A DNA stretch of 64,000 nucleotides from Tridacna crocea (lineage: Eukaryota; Mollusca; Bivalvia; Cardiida; Cardiidae). Under the pieces are notes generated by a model. That model had not been told where the DNA came from and did no database searches. It saw only the letters and a list, made by a program, of their open reading frames with translations. The stretch is taken from contig OX031059.1 in NCBI GenBank assembly GCA_943736015.1, positions 49,549,159 through 49,613,158 on the forward strand, written 5' to 3'. This document shows, piece by piece, positions 20,219 through 30,965 of the stretch (positions are counted from its first letter, which is position 1; every line of letters begins with the position of its first letter). The position numbers and the translations under genes are program-made.

Positions 20219-20405
20219 ACTCATTACCTAACGAAAAATTTATAGACTGGTCCAGATCAAAAGCATTTGCAGATGACAAAATAAAAGTGACTGAAAATTT
20301 GAAAATTGTTTTGTAAAGGGTAGAAAATATTGTGGGAAAAGGAGAAAAGGCTTCTTTCTCAAGGTCGTTAAAAGTTGGCATTGTAGGGTATTGTTTGGTA
20401 AAGGT
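20216..20405 (-). mobile_element. Type A MITE with one hairpin arm deleted
   Basis: TTAACTCATTACCTAACG to TTTGGTAAAGGTT. GTGGGAAAAGGAGAAAA runs straight into GGCTTCTTTCTC: apex and right arm are gone. Confidence 0.85.
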
Positions 20406-20629
20406 TCCAGTAGTGGGTCAAAGGTCACACTGACTTGTATCATGTCCACTCAATATCACTTGGTCGGATTTGTAAAATGTTCACCTTGATCAGGAAGAAT
20501 GGCAAATCAAGTTTTACCGATCGGGCACCCTATTTACATCACATGTCATTGTGAAAAAAATGTACAGATTCGGCGGCGGAGACTCTGGTAACCAGTAATT
20601 GGTTGGCCGATAGACACTGTGACACTGCT
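20406..20629. other. Non-repeat stretch
   Basis: TCAAAGGTCACACTGACTTG and nearby GGCGGCGGAGACTC suggest a fragment of an unidentified repeat. Confidence 0.3.
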
Positions 20630-20860
20630 TTAACCCTTTATCCCATAAGGCATCCCTATGGAATCTCTAATTGACCCTAAATAACAGCAACTTGGCGAAG
20701 TCGTTTCTTATGTGTATATGACACCTTTTGAAAGCATAGAAAACATTGTGACAAAAGGTGAAATTACTTGTCACAAGCAATTTCACCTTTTGTCACAATG
20801 TTTTCCAAAGGCTCCTACGAGCAATGCGTAGAAATGAGTATCTATGGAGTAAGGGGTTAA
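20630..20860 (+). mobile_element. Type C hairpin MITE, complete
   Basis: 231 bp, TTAACCCTTTATCCCATAAG to CTATGGAGTAAGGGGTTAA. Stem changes are matched (GTGACAAAAGG with CCTTTTGTCAC; ACTTGTCACAAGC). Shares its right TTAA with a type A copy. Confidence 0.94.
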
Positions 20861-21082
20861 CTCTTTACCAAACAACAAAATTTTAGACTGGTCCAAATTA
20901 CAAGCATTTGCAGACGACAGAATAAAAGTGATTGAAAATTTGAAATTTCTTTTGGGAAGGGAAAAAAACGTTGTGGGAAAAGAAAATACTGGTTACCAGC
21001 ATTTTCTCCTTTTCCCACAATGTTTTCAGAAGGCTTCTCTCTCAGTGTCGTTAAAAGTCGGGATTGTGTGGTAAAGGGTTAA
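20857..21082 (-). mobile_element. Type A hairpin MITE, complete
   Basis: 226 bp. The left arm has lost a few bases (GGGAAAAGAAAATACTGG), so the arms are unequal. Confidence 0.93.
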
Positions 21083-22360
21083 ATTTGGATTACCTGAGTC
21101 TTCGCCGAATCCATACAATTTCGGTGATGAAAAGCAATGTTAGACGAATCCCATCAGGATGCCCTGTTCTTGATGCTCAAAGGTCAAGGTCATAGTAGAT
21201 GGGACCAAAGGTGACAAGCCCCCGATAGCTTCCTGTGGTCATGTATTACCCTGCCCTTGAGAGCTCATGTTCCCATTAGGAGTGCAATTGCGTTTTTTTT
21301 GTACCGCTTTTGTGGTATTTGTCTAAGACAATACCACTATGAGTTCAGGATTGAATTTTGATAACCATGTATCTTATTTTATGCAAAGCCGAAGGAAATA
21401 AACCCAGTTAAACTTATTTTTTCTCAGGCATATGAGTTTTACTGTGGCACAAAGATATGTAATTTGAAATGGCATATTAAAATACATTGGGCCAGGGCAT
21501 CGATCGTTGAGATACTTATTTTTGATTGAAAATAGCTTCTCTCACTCATAGCCTTTTATTGGCAATGATACAAGTTTGCCAACTGACCATGGGCTTTTTT
21601 GTTCAAAAACCAATGCGTTCCATGGCTTATTCGTCCTATGATTGCGTGCTACTCCATTTGATTGCTGATGAATATCGAGGTAAATGATTGAAATGTTAGA
21701 AATTAAATGTAAAAGGCTAGAGATATTTCAAATTATAGTTTTCAGAACAAACTTAATTTTGTTCGATATATCAACAGGACTTTTCTCTCTACTCGTCATG
21801 CATCCTGCTGTCAAGGGGCCTTACTCTTGCTTCCTCCTAATGATCAGAGGGAGACCACTTATACAAAAATAAACTGAAGTTTGTCATGAATATTTTCCCT
21901 TCAACCGAAAAGGTATTCATTTGCTTAGTGGGTTGACTTTTAAGCCAATATTTGAACAATATGCCTCTCTTTCTTTCAAACTATTAATTCCATACAATGG
22001 GTTTCCTTCACAAATACCACTTCAGCATTCTCAGCGCTTTGATTTATACTGGAGAGAAAAATGTTCTTTTTTTTTCTGTGAAATGGTTGTCCAAACAATG
22101 GTTTAAGCAGCAGCAGCTGTATTTGATAGGTTGTACAAAACCCTTTACAGACAGGATTTTAAAATTGCATTTTTTTTTCTCCCATTAAATCTATAGATCA
22201 TAAACCTAGTTATAATAGGTTGAGATTTTGGACTGAGACATGAGATAAGCCTTACATGTAGATATGCAATGTTAAAGCCATAATAGGTAAAAAGTAAATA
22301 CAGGGATTATCCCCATTTAACCCTGCCTGATTAATCCTTTGCTCAACTCTCCGTTTCTAT
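21083..22360. other. 1.3 kb with no gene; unknown repeat traces
   Basis: CAAAGGTCAAGGTCATAGTAG at 21179-21200 is the type of motif seen in other mollusc dispersed repeats. TACCGCTTTTGTGGTATTTGTC and GACAATACCACTATG near 21302-21342 form a short inverted pair. No credible coding frame. Confidence 0.35.
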
Positions 22361-22579
22361 CAGACAACACAATTTTAGACTTGTCTGAATTAAAAGCATA
22401 TGCAGATGATTAAAAAAATGTGGTAAAAGAATTGAAATTTATTTCTGATGAGATAGAAATGGTTATAGGAGAAGGAGATAATTATGTTTTTCTAGCATTT
22501 TCTCCTTTTCTCAGATTTTTTTTCAAAAGCCCTTTTTACAGTGATTTTAATGAGGAAATTATGTGGTTAAAGAGTGAAA
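22361..22579 (-). mobile_element. Decayed type A MITE
   Basis: AGACAACACAATTTTAGAC to ATGTGGTTAAAGAGTGAA with a weakened stem (GGAGAAGGAGATAATTATG). Confidence 0.65.
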
Positions 22580-22929
22580 CAAACCAGATACAGGAAAAAG
22601 GTTTTTGAAAACATTGCAGAGAGGGTAGATAGTGTATTTGGAAGTCTATAGGAGTTCATCATTCTTTGCCAAAATTAATAATCCTGCACATTTATATCCC
22701 CAGGAAGAGACCAGGTTGTTGAAAAACACTGGTATGAAGTTTAGTCTGACTTTCAAACTGTGTTTTCTACTCATTCAAATGTTAAGTCCTATCATTTCAG
22801 GGAGATTAATATTATTGTCAGCCAGAACATGTACTTCCTATACTGACAATGCTAGAACTTTGTCACACAGTGAAAAGATACCAGTTACTATGGAAAATTA
22901 TAGGAAAATTGTTCCCTTTTCTAGTCCTG
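22580..22929. other. No gene or repeat recognised
   Basis: A + frame is open over most of 22632-23009 but lacks family similarity and runs into MITE sequence; not called. Confidence 0.4.
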
Positions 22930-23009
22930 TTTTGTTGTCCAAATTGAAAGCGTTCGCAAGTGCAATTTCAGTGTGGTTCAGATGGTGCAATTTTTCCTTG
23001 ATAGGGTAA
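22930..23009 (-). mobile_element. Type A MITE left-end fragment
   Basis: TTGTTGTCCAAATTGAAAGC to TTTTTCCTTGATAGGGTAAA (variant interior as in 2356), joined to the next copy just before its hairpin. Confidence 0.6.
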
Positions 23010-23225
23010 AAAACAATCCCTGGTTTTTACGACCCTAAGATAGAAGCCTTTTGAAAACATTGTGGTAAAAGGAGAAAATGCTGGCTACCAGCATTTTCTC
23101 CTTTTCCCACAGTGTTTTCTATTTCATCACAGGCAAATTTTATGACTTGATCAATTTTAAATTTATTGTCTGCAAATGCTTTTAATTTAACCAGTCTAAA
23201 ATTAATGTCGTTTTGTAAAACTTTG
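23010..23225 (+). mobile_element. Type A hairpin MITE
   Basis: CAATCCCTGGTTTTTACGACC, hairpin with centre GGCTACC, then TTTGTAAAACTTTGA. No intact TTAA ends; with the preceding fragment it forms a tail-to-tail-like fusion. Confidence 0.82.
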
Positions 23226-23352
23226 AATTGAGACGAGTCTTAAATTTTTGTCGTGTGGTAAGGTAAAGAGTAAAGTCAGGTTAATAAACTCTGCACGAGA
23301 TGAAAAAGAGAAACTCATCTATTTTGAAAATATTTTGATGACTAATTTACCC

Positions 23353-23529
23353 TTAATTCATTACCAAATGATAATATTTTAGGTTTGTCCAAATTGAAAA
23401 CATTTGCAGACGACAAATTAAAAGTGACTGAAAAATTTGAAACTTGTTTTTTGAAGGGTAGAAAACAATGTTTTCTAAAGGCTTCTTTTTCAGGGGTGTC
23501 AAAGTAGGGATTGTGAGGTAATGGGTTAA
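23353..23529 (-). mobile_element. Type A MITE with hairpin cleanly deleted
   Basis: 177 bp with both TTAA ends and all flanking boxes intact, but GAAAACAATGTTTTCTAAAGG stands where the 65-nt palindrome should be. Confidence 0.92.
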
Positions 23530-23544
23530 CAAAGCTATCCAGTG

Positions 23545-23712
23545 TTTTTACATAATAGCCCTTTGAAAACATTGTGGAAAAAGGAGAAAATGCTGATATT
23601 AACATTTTTTCCCAAAGCATTTAGTACTCTTTCATAGACAAACCTTATGGTCAGAGCCCACATTGATTTGTGCTATAAAAGCTTTCAATTTTGATGAGTC
23701 TTTATCATTTAG
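23545..23712 (+). mobile_element. Decayed type A MITE
   Basis: CCTTTGAAAACATTGTGG, GGAGAAAATGCTG, CATTTTTTCCCAAAG, then CTTTCAATTTTGATGAGTC. Confidence 0.55.
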
Positions 23713-24064
23713 TATAAGATGAAAATTACCTCAAACGATCAAGATTTGTCTGGAAATAATAGAAACATTGAAAATCTGGAAGAAATACATGTACCAATTA
23801 CAAACATTAGAATTTTCACCTCTAAAAAGAAACTGTCTGGCTCAAAGTAATATGAAAATCAGATCATTTAGGAAAGGGTTAATCATTTCAACTTTCGCCT
23901 CAGGTATTTTATTACCTAATTTACAAACTTTAGAGTCCTGTAAATAATGGGAAATCCTTATGCCCCATACACCTGCATTTTGAATCGGCAAGAAAAAAGA
24001 TTTCCCCAGTGTGATAGCATAAGATGGAAAACCCTTTACCGTACAATCCCAGTTTATAACCACC

Positions 24065-24299
24065 TTAACCCTTTACTCCATAGATACTCATTTCAACACA
24101 TTGCTTGTACGAGTCTTTGGAAAACATTGTGGCAAAAGGTGAAATTGCTCGTGACGAGCAATTTCACCTTTTGCCACAATGTTTATGGTTTCTATGCTGT
24201 CAAAAGTTGTCATTTACACATAAGAAATGGCTTCATCCTTGCTGTTATTTAGGGTCAATTAGAGATGCAATAAAAATGCCTTATGGTGTAAAGGGTTAA
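24065..24299 (-). mobile_element. Type C hairpin MITE, complete (reference, - orientation)
   Basis: 235 bp, TTAACCCTTTACTCCATAGA to CCTTATGGTGTAAAGGGTTAA. Perfect stem with apex AATTGCTCGTGACGAGCAATT. Shares its right TTAA with the next copy. Confidence 0.95.
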
Positions 24300-24512
24300 C
24301 CCCTTACCACACAATCATGACTTTTAACGACCCTGAGAAAGAAACATTTTGAAAACAATGTGAGAAAAGGTTACCAGCATTTTCTTCTTTTTCCACAATG
24401 TTTTTTCTTCCTCTCAAACCAAATTTCAATTTTTGAGGAACATTTATTTTGTTGTTTGCAATTGCTTTGAAGTCTGGCTAGTCCAAAATTTCATAGTTTG
24501 GTAAAGAGTTGA
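24296..24512 (+). mobile_element. Type A MITE, left arm shortened
   Basis: TTAACCCCTTACCACACAATC to TTTGGTAAAGAGTT. GTGAGAAAAGGTTACCAGC: the apical left arm is deleted. Confidence 0.85.
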
Positions 24513-24699
24513 GGAAGAAGCCTTTTGAAAACATTGTGGAAATAGGAGAAAATGCTGGTAACCAGCATTTTCTTCTTTTCCACAGTGTATTCTACCTTTC
24601 AAAATATGATGTCAGTTTATCAGTTACATTAGTTTTGTTGTCTGCATAAATTATACTTTTAACTTTGACTAGTTTAAAATTTTGTTTGGTATAGAGTCA
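24513..24699 (+). mobile_element. Type A hairpin MITE without left end
   Basis: GAAGAAGCCTTTTGAAAACATT, a full hairpin with centre GGTAACC, then TTTGGTATAGAGTCAA. Its last ~50 bp are duplicated in tandem at 24700-24752. Confidence 0.82.
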
Positions 24700-24771
24700 A
24701 GCAAAGCAGACCGTGCAAACTGTCTAAAATTTTGTTTGGTGTAGAGTCAAGCAAAGTAGACAATGCACACC

Positions 24772-24825
24772 TAAGATCAGACTGCACAGGATGTACAGTC
24801 TGATCTTGATATTCACTGGCTGTAC
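24772..24825. repeat. Type D short palindromic repeat
   Basis: AAGATCAGACTGCACAGGAT then TACAGTCTGATCTTGATATTC. Confidence 0.65.
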
Positions 24826-25724
24826 AAGTAACTAAGGTCAAAAGTCTGAAAAGCATAAAAGTAAGACTGTTTATTTTGTTGTACTGGATTATTGAAATAC
24901 CACAGCTACAGCACTTTGATCTCTAGGAGTTAAAGTGTTGGTTGGCAGAGAGCTAGACTGGTTACCGCCCCTGATACACTACGTGTATAGGGACCGGTAC
25001 AGGCTAAATCGAAACGGGGCGAATTCTGCCCGTATTATGCGAGGTAACTGTGCAAGTAGTAACTTAGAGTAGCGTCTCTTGATTTTTGTGTGTATGTTTT
25101 TGGTGGGTGTAAAAAGCAATAGCTATGAAAATAATTTTCGAATACTGTCTTTTAAAGTGATTGTTTTGTGATCATAATATAATTACTTATGCATGGTATC
25201 ATTTCAACAAACGATAGGTGAATGTCTAAAATTTGATAGAAAAAAAATGTTAATGATTATAGGAGTATTATTTGATTATTATGTTTATAATAAAAGCTAA
25301 ATTAATGAATACATGAAAAATTTTCAAGTGCTGACGTTGAACTTTTACTAAAAAAATTAACATCAAAATAACAAATATAATGCACAAGATTGTACTTGAT
25401 AAAGCAGAAAGGGTAATAAGATAATCAATTATCTTATAAATTGAATTGTAGGTTACAATTCTCAAAGATTAAAGTCTGTTGTCCGAAGAAGCCTGCAGAG
25501 ATAAGCCTAGGGGCAATAAAACACATGTGGTGTCTAATCATCATTTAATTCTCCCTTAACATTTAATTTCTTTGTTTTGTAAGGAATAAAGAAGCATGTT
25601 TCAACATTTACTAACAAGTGTTTGGGGGAAAAAATTTATGTATTACTCAGTTGTTCAGATGTCTAATAGTCAAAAAATTAAATGAATAAAGAATTTAGAG
25701 AGGATTTGAAATAAAAGTATCTAA
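24826..25724. other. No gene or repeat recognised
   Basis: AT-rich. Near 24965-25040 there is a more GC-rich, CpG-containing patch (GGGACCGGTACAGGC, CGAAACGGGGCG). Confidence 0.4.
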
Positions 25725-25895
25725 TTAACCCATTACCAGACGACCAAATTTTAGACTAGTCCAAATTGAAACAAATTGCAGACGACATTTTAAAGAGCAT
25801 TTAAATTGAAAATGAGTACTATATAGGGTAGAAAAATTTGTGAGAAAAGGAGAAATTGCTTGTTACAAGTAGTTTCTCCTTTTCTCACAATGGAA
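25725..25895 (-). mobile_element. Type A MITE with type C-like stem apex, right end lost
   Basis: TTAACCCATTACCAGACGAC; stem GTGAGAAAAGGAGAAATTGC with apex TTGTTACAAG. It stops after CTCACAATG. Confidence 0.85.
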
Positions 25896-26335
25896 TGTTC
25901 AGATTTCCCTCTCCTTTTTATCTAAAAAAAAAATGATCATTCTAGATGGAAAAGGTCCTTTTATCTGAAAGTTATAAATTATGCTCTATGAATACCTGTA
26001 TTCTATTATTTATTAATAACATAATAATCAAAATAAGAATGAAATAAAGTCAACTGAGCACATTGTCAGGTTACTCGATATATGTTTCGAGCCGTTTCAT
26101 TGGCCGTATCAATTATCCAATCACAGGGCACGGTACGATTAGCTTGTGCCTGTTGTAATACACGGTATACAACGGTGGCCAGTTCAGCAGAGAGCTACCC
26201 ACATTGTACACTAGCTAGATAGATGTTCATGTATATTACCTATTCAGCTGTAGATATTGATTGATTTTTACCTGTCAACCAGTCTATGTACACTCAAGGT
26301 ATTAGAAACCCTTCACACAAAGGGTTGCTTGGTCC
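25896..26335. other. No repeat recognised; one CpG-rich patch
   Basis: 26090-26180 is richer in CG (TTTCGAGCCG, GGCACGGTACG, ACGGTATACAACGG). No gene seen. Confidence 0.35.
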
Positions 26336-26564
26336 TTAACCCTTTAGCACACAAGAAAATTTTAGACTGGTCCAAATTGAAAGCATTTGCAGACGACAAA
26401 ATAAAAGTGATTGAAAAATTGAAATTTGTTCTGGGAAGGGTAGAAAACACTGTGGGAAGAGGAGAAAATGCTGGTTACCAGCATTTTCTCCTTTTCCCAC
26501 AATGTTTTCCAAAGGCCTCTTTCTCAGGGGCGTCAAAAGTAGGGATTGTGTGGTAATGCGTTAA
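26336..26564 (-). mobile_element. Type A hairpin MITE, complete
   Basis: 229 bp. CACTGTGGGAAGAGG pairs imperfectly with CCTTTTCCCACAATG. Shares its right TTAA with the next fragment. Confidence 0.95.
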
Positions 26565-26622
26565 CCCTGTACCAAATAATAAAATGACAGATCCAAATTC
26601 AAAGCAGTTGCAGACAACAATT
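26561..26622 (-). mobile_element. Type A MITE left end, cut by a type C copy
   Basis: TTAACCCTGTACCAAATAAT to AGTTGCAGACAACAA, ending at the TTAA of the type C copy at 26623. Confidence 0.7.
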
Positions 26623-26827
26623 TTAACCCTTTAACCCGTAAGGCATTTCTATGGTATCTCTAATTGATCCTAAAGAACAGCAAGGATGAAGCAGTTTCTT
26701 TTGTGTATATGACACCTTTTGATAGCCCAGAAAACATTGTGGCAAAAATGTGAGATTGCTCATCACGAGCAATTTAATCTTTTACTACAATGTTTTCCAA
26801 AGGCTCCTACAAGTAATGCGTAGAAAT
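26623..26827 (+). mobile_element. Type C hairpin MITE, right tip missing
   Basis: TTAACCCTTTAACCCGTAAGG to AATGCGTAGAAAT, joined directly to type A sequence. Stem apex GCTCATCACGAGC; arms partly decayed. Confidence 0.88.
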
Positions 26828-27103
26828 TTACCAAACGACAATATTTTAGACTGGTCCGAATGGAAATCATTTGCAGACAACAAAAAAGTGACTGAAAATT
26901 TGAAAATCCTTTTGTGTAGGGTAGAAAACATAGCGGGAAAAGGAGAAAATACTGGTTACCAGCACTTTCTCATATTCCCACAATGTTTTCTATAGGCTTC
27001 TCTCTCAGAGGCGTCAAAAGTAGGGATTGTGTAGCTGCCACATAGGAAGCTGAGCCCCCCCCCCCCCCCCCTGTTCCTACGGGCCTGTGTAGTAATGGGT
27101 TAA
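26828..27103 (-). mobile_element. Type A hairpin MITE with a small insert
   Basis: TTACCAAACGACAATATTTT to AGTAATGGGTTAA. A ~58-bp insert (about 27034-27091) containing a 17-C run lies between two GTGTAG repeats near the right end. Confidence 0.88.
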
Positions 27104-27216
27104 TCTCACTTTTTCCCAGGTATTTCAGTTAGTCCTTCTTTGTTTTCTGGACCCTGAAACTGGAATCTGTTGAAATCACTGGAAAAGCAAGAAAATGGTA
27201 TTATTGTCTCCTTTAC

Positions 27217-27445
27217 TTAACCCATTATCACACAATCCCTACTTCTGATGCCCCTTGAAAAGAAGCCTTTTGAAAACATTGTGGGAAAAGGAGAAAATGC
27301 TGGTAACCAGCATTTTCTCCTTTTCCCACAATGTTTTCTACCCTTCACAAAACTAATTTCAGATTTTCAGCCACTTTTATTTTGTCGTCTGCAAATGCTT
27401 TCAATTTGGACAAGCCTAAGATATTGTCGTTTGGTAATGGGTTAA
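27217..27445 (+). mobile_element. Type A hairpin MITE, complete
   Basis: 229 bp, TTAA ends, perfect palindrome, centre GGTAACC. Confidence 0.96.
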
Positions 27446-27739
27446 ATTATTTTCTACCTTTATATATTGAGATTCCATAGTTTCAGTCAAAATTGACTTG
27501 AAGTCTTGAAATGATTTCAGTGTGGAGAAGTCCTTAGTTTTGTCGGCTGATTATAGATTAGTGTATTTCCAATGTCTTTGGTTTAGACGGACTGTAGGGT
27601 AATGTAGCTGAAGATATCTGCACTTTATCACATGTATACACATTCATAAGAGGACATTCACCATTTGATCATGTGGATGAATGCTTGTTTTCATCAATTA
27701 TTCATTTTGAGGATTCTAGACTTTCTGATGTGATACAAA

Positions 27740-27931
27740 ACTTCGTACTCAATGACAACATTTTTGATTCAACCAGATTCAAAGCACTTGCCGACAACCA
27801 ACTAAATATGGCCTAGAAAATGGATTCTGTCCATGAAATGGAGAAAGCATCAAAAAAGGAGACAATTTTCATCAAACACAATGTTCTGCAATGACACTTT
27901 TTTCTATGCTATTCAAAAGATTTAGTTATTA
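27740..27931 (-). mobile_element. Strongly decayed type A MITE
   Basis: GTACTCAATGACAACATTTTTG, TTCAAAGCACTTGCCGACAAC, AAACACAATGTTCTGC, ending ATTAA. Confidence 0.5.
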
Positions 27932-28156
27932 ACCCTTTCCCAAACAATCCCTGGTTTTCACGGCCCTGAAAAAGAAGGCTTTTGAAAACATTGTGGGAAA
28001 AGGAGAAAATGCTGGTAACCAGCATTTTCTCCTTTTCCCACAGTGTCTTCTACCTTCCCAGAACAAATTTCCATTTTTGAGTGACGTTAATTTTGTCATC
28101 TGCATATGCTTTCAATTGGGACCAGTCTAAACTTTTGACATCTGGTAAAGAGTTAA
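27929..28156 (+). mobile_element. Type A hairpin MITE, complete
   Basis: 228 bp, TTAACCCTTTCCCAAACAATC to TCTGGTAAAGAGTTAA; hairpin perfect except for the outer arm CAGTGTC. Confidence 0.95.
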
Positions 28157-28496
28157 AAGGTAGAAAATGAAGCCGTGTTTGAAACAGAATGATTTTATTT
28201 GTAAAGAATGTAGTTTCTTTTGATTAGCTGGAGGGAAAGGGTTTCAAACTTTCAAAGGCTCCATTTTTTTAAATCCAATCTTCCGGATATTAATATCAAA
28301 CAATTGTTATAACTGATAAAGCTCCAATGTAGGGGGCAATGGATCTAATGATCCTCCTAAACTTGAGATGAGGTGCATTTTCATTGGCAAAACATACTCT
28401 TTGTTTCATTACATAGAGTTTTTAGTTATAGCTTCACCACTTCAATTTCATAATTAGAATATTTTCATTGAAAAGTTTCACAATTTATCATTTCAG
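28157..28496. other. Intronic, no repeat recognised
   Basis: 340 bp leading into the CDC14 exon at 28497, ending in a clear TTTATCATTTCAG acceptor. Confidence 0.5.
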
Positions 28497-28576
28497 ATTA
28501 TATATTTAAAGAAAACTCCTGAAGAGGCCTACAGACCATTAGTTGCAGGTTCAAATCCACCATTTTTACCTTTTAG
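28497..28576 (+). CDS. CDC14: CDC14 exon, A-domain segment ([14 protein letters not shown])
   Basis: An 80-bp exon, phase 0 to 2, with acceptor ATCATTTCAG and donor GTAAGT. It encodes [18 protein letters not shown] then SNPPFLPF, plus two bases of an Arg codon completed by the next exon (AG|A). [12 protein letters not shown] and the [10 protein letters not shown] stretch are CDC14 hallmarks in the A domain, about residues 104-130. The intron before it is about 10.1 kb and holds more than a dozen hairpin MITEs. The downstream intron starts with 313 bp free of recognisable repeats apart from a type D palindrome. Confidence 0.95.
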
Positions 28577-28710
28577 GTAAGTCTTGTTGTTTTTCAAGGT
28601 GAACAGGCTTCCCCCTTTTCCCTTCCCCCTTTCCCCCTAAAAAATAAAAGAATTAATAATACATTTTCACTGCATAGTTGGATTTTTTAATCATAAAAAA
28701 TTAGAAGCAG

Positions 28711-28772
28711 ATGTTAGATCAAGATGTGACTGCATGTTCTTTTCAGTCTGATCTTAATCTATATGTTCTACA
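28711..28772. repeat. Type D short palindromic repeat
   Basis: GTTAGATCAAGATGTGACTG ... TTTCAGTCTGATCTTAATC. Confidence 0.5.
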
Positions 28773-28889
28773 TCATTTTTATTGTGGCAATGAAGGTGTT
28801 AATACTTTTCTAAACTATCCAGAATTTTCAAAGCCATGAAAAAGGCTTTTGAAGATTTTCAGTGGGTGCATTTGAACCACTTAGCAAAA

Positions 28890-29117
28890 TTAACTCATTA
28901 CCAAACAACTATTTTAGGCTTGCCCTAATTGAAAGCATTTGCAGACGACAAAATTAAAATGGCTGAAAATTTGAAATTTGTTTTGTGAAGGGTAGAAAAC
29001 ATTGTGGGAAAAAGGAGAAAATGCTGGTTACCAGCATTTTCTCCTTTTCCCACAATGTTTTCTAAAGGCTTCTTTGTCAGGGGCGTCAAAAGTAGGGATT
29101 GTGTGGTAATGGGTTAA
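28890..29117 (-). mobile_element. Type A hairpin MITE, complete
   Basis: 228 bp, TTAACTCATTACCAAACAAC to GTGTGGTAATGGGTTAA; one extra A in the left arm. Confidence 0.95.
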
Positions 29118-29144
29118 TGCTTTCAACATAGACAAAGCCTGGTT

Positions 29145-29395
29145 TGGTAATATAGTGATAAGTGTATCCAACTTATTATTGCGGGTTTAGTGCCTGGTTC
29201 AGACGAACTTTCTGTACAGCATTTTTGTTGCCTTTATTCTCTGATGTATGTTAGAAAAGTAGTCACTGATTTGTAAAAAAATTGTCTCTGTATCAGTGCG
29301 AAAAACGCAGTAAACATATCTATATGTGACATAAGCACTATGATATGAGCTAAGTTCCTAAGATGGCATTAAATTCCAATACAAAAAAACAATAG
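29145..29395 (+). mobile_element. Old copy of the 51965 SINE family
   Basis: GGTTCAGACGAACTTTCTG, AGAAAAGTAGTCACTGATTTG, ATCAGTGCGAAAAACGCAG and GATGGCATTAAATTCCAATAC match the SINE body in order. The tRNA-like head is almost unreadable. Confidence 0.65.
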
Positions 29396-29478
29396 AGGCA
29401 AGGCTGAAATTTTGCAGGTAAGATAGTGTAGTAAAAGAAAAATAAATTACCACCGAATACAGATATGATGTGACCTTA

Positions 29479-29708
29479 TTAATCCATTACCACACAATCC
29501 CTACTTTTGATGCCCCTGAGAAAGAAGCCTTTAGAAAACATTGTGGGAAAAGGAGAAAATGCTGGTAACCAGCATTTTCTCCTTTTCCCCACAATGTTTT
29601 CTACCCTTCACAAAATAAATTTTAAATTTTCAGTCGTTTTTATTTTGTTGTCTGGAAGTGCTTTCAATTTGGACCAGTCTAAAATATTGTTGTTTGGTAA
29701 TGAGTTAA
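29479..29708 (+). mobile_element. Type A hairpin MITE, complete
   Basis: 230 bp, TTAATCCATTACCACACAATC to TTTGGTAATGAGTTAA; one extra C in the right arm. Confidence 0.95.
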
Positions 29709-29947
29709 TTCAATAGTGTCCAGGTATAAGATTTCTGCTAAATGTGTTAAATAATTCAACAAATATTGTCTTGACCTGGTCATTATCAAAATATGTCTTT
29801 GACCTTGTTTCACAAAATCTGAAAGCAAAACACCCTAATCCTACCTACTCTAGTCCTAGGGCAAATCCTATAGACCAAGATCATATGTTGCATCTTGTAG
29901 TGTCAAATCTGTACCTACAAATCTAGCCATTGCTGACCTTAATTAGA

Positions 29948-30174
29948 TTAACCCTTTACCAAAACTTCAAAAGATTCCATATTCCAACAGCCCATGACCA
30001 TTAAGAAAAAAGGCTTCTGGAAACATTGTTTGTAATGCTGTTGACCAGCATTTTTTTCCTTTTTCCACAATGTTTTCTAACCTTTCAAAAGCAAATTCTG
30101 TAATTTCTGCCAAATCTGATTTGAAATACTCTCAAGCTGAATCTTTCCAAAATTTTGTTTCTGGTAAAGAATTG
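29948..30174 (+). mobile_element. Decayed type A MITE
   Basis: TTAACCCTTTACCAAAAC, GGAAACATTGTTTGTAATGCTG, CCTTTTTCCACAATGTTTTC, TTTCTGGTAAAGAATTGA. Left arm largely lost. Confidence 0.65.
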
Positions 30175-30384
30175 AAATATTCATGTAAATTTCACTTGCA
30201 TTTCTTGGCAATATGTATGCCAAGTAAGAGCATATAAAGGTAGAGGAGTTTACTTTATGATAGAGCAGTGAAGAAGAAATGTGATTTCTCGGAAAGGAGG
30301 ATCTATTTATCCAATGTTTCCGGGAGAAAGTGGCAGAAACCGCCACGTTTGCTAATGGTTTATTAAACATGTACATAATTATAT

Positions 30385-30607
30385 TTAACCTTTACCAAAC
30401 CATCCCTGGTTTTTACGACCCTAAGATAGAAGCCTTTTGAAAACATTGTGGTAAAAGGAGAAAATGCTGGTAACCAGCATTTTCTCCTTTTCCCACAATG
30501 TTTTAGACCCTGCTGGAAACAAATTTCAATTTTTGAGTCACTTTTGTCGTCTGCAAATGGTTTCAATTTGGACCAGTCTAAAATTTTATCATTTGGTAAA
30601 GAGTTAA
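30385..30607 (+). mobile_element. Type A hairpin MITE, complete
   Basis: 223 bp, TTAACCTTTACCAAACCATC to TTTGGTAAAGAGTTAA. The left arm has GTGGTAAAAGG against CCTTTTCCCAC. Confidence 0.94.
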
Positions 30608-30732
30608 CAGGTTTTTAAATTTGATTTTGGCAAAGTAAAACATATTTTGGGAAAAGGTGAAAAAAGTGTTTTCCAGCACACATCTCCTTTTTCCCGCAAT
30701 GTTTTCAAAAGCTTTCTTTCTCATGGTTGACT
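30608..30732 (-). mobile_element. Type A MITE, right half
   Basis: AAATTTGATTTTGGCAAAGTA, decayed hairpin, then AAAAGCTTTCTTTCTCATGG, cut at the next copy. Confidence 0.65.
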
Positions 30733-30965
30733 AACTCTTTACCAAACGACAGAATTTTAGACTGGTCCAAATCAAAAGCATTTGCAGACGACAAAATAAA
30801 AGTGACTGAAAATTTGAAAATTGTTTTGTGAAGGGTAGAAAGCATTGTTGGGAAAGGAGAAAATGCTGGTTACCAGCATTTTCTCCTTTTCCTACAATGC
30901 TTTCCAAAGGCTTCTTTCTCAAGGTTGTCAAAAGTAGGGATTGTGTGGTACATGTAATAGGTTAA
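30729..30965 (-). mobile_element. Type A hairpin MITE
   Basis: CTAACTCTTTACCAAACGAC to GGTACATGTAATAGGTTAA; a CATGTA insert lies in the right terminal repeat. Confidence 0.93.

Noticed and set aside
22632-23009. 125-codon open frame
   Set aside because: Its end lies in MITE-derived sequence and it has no recognisable domain.
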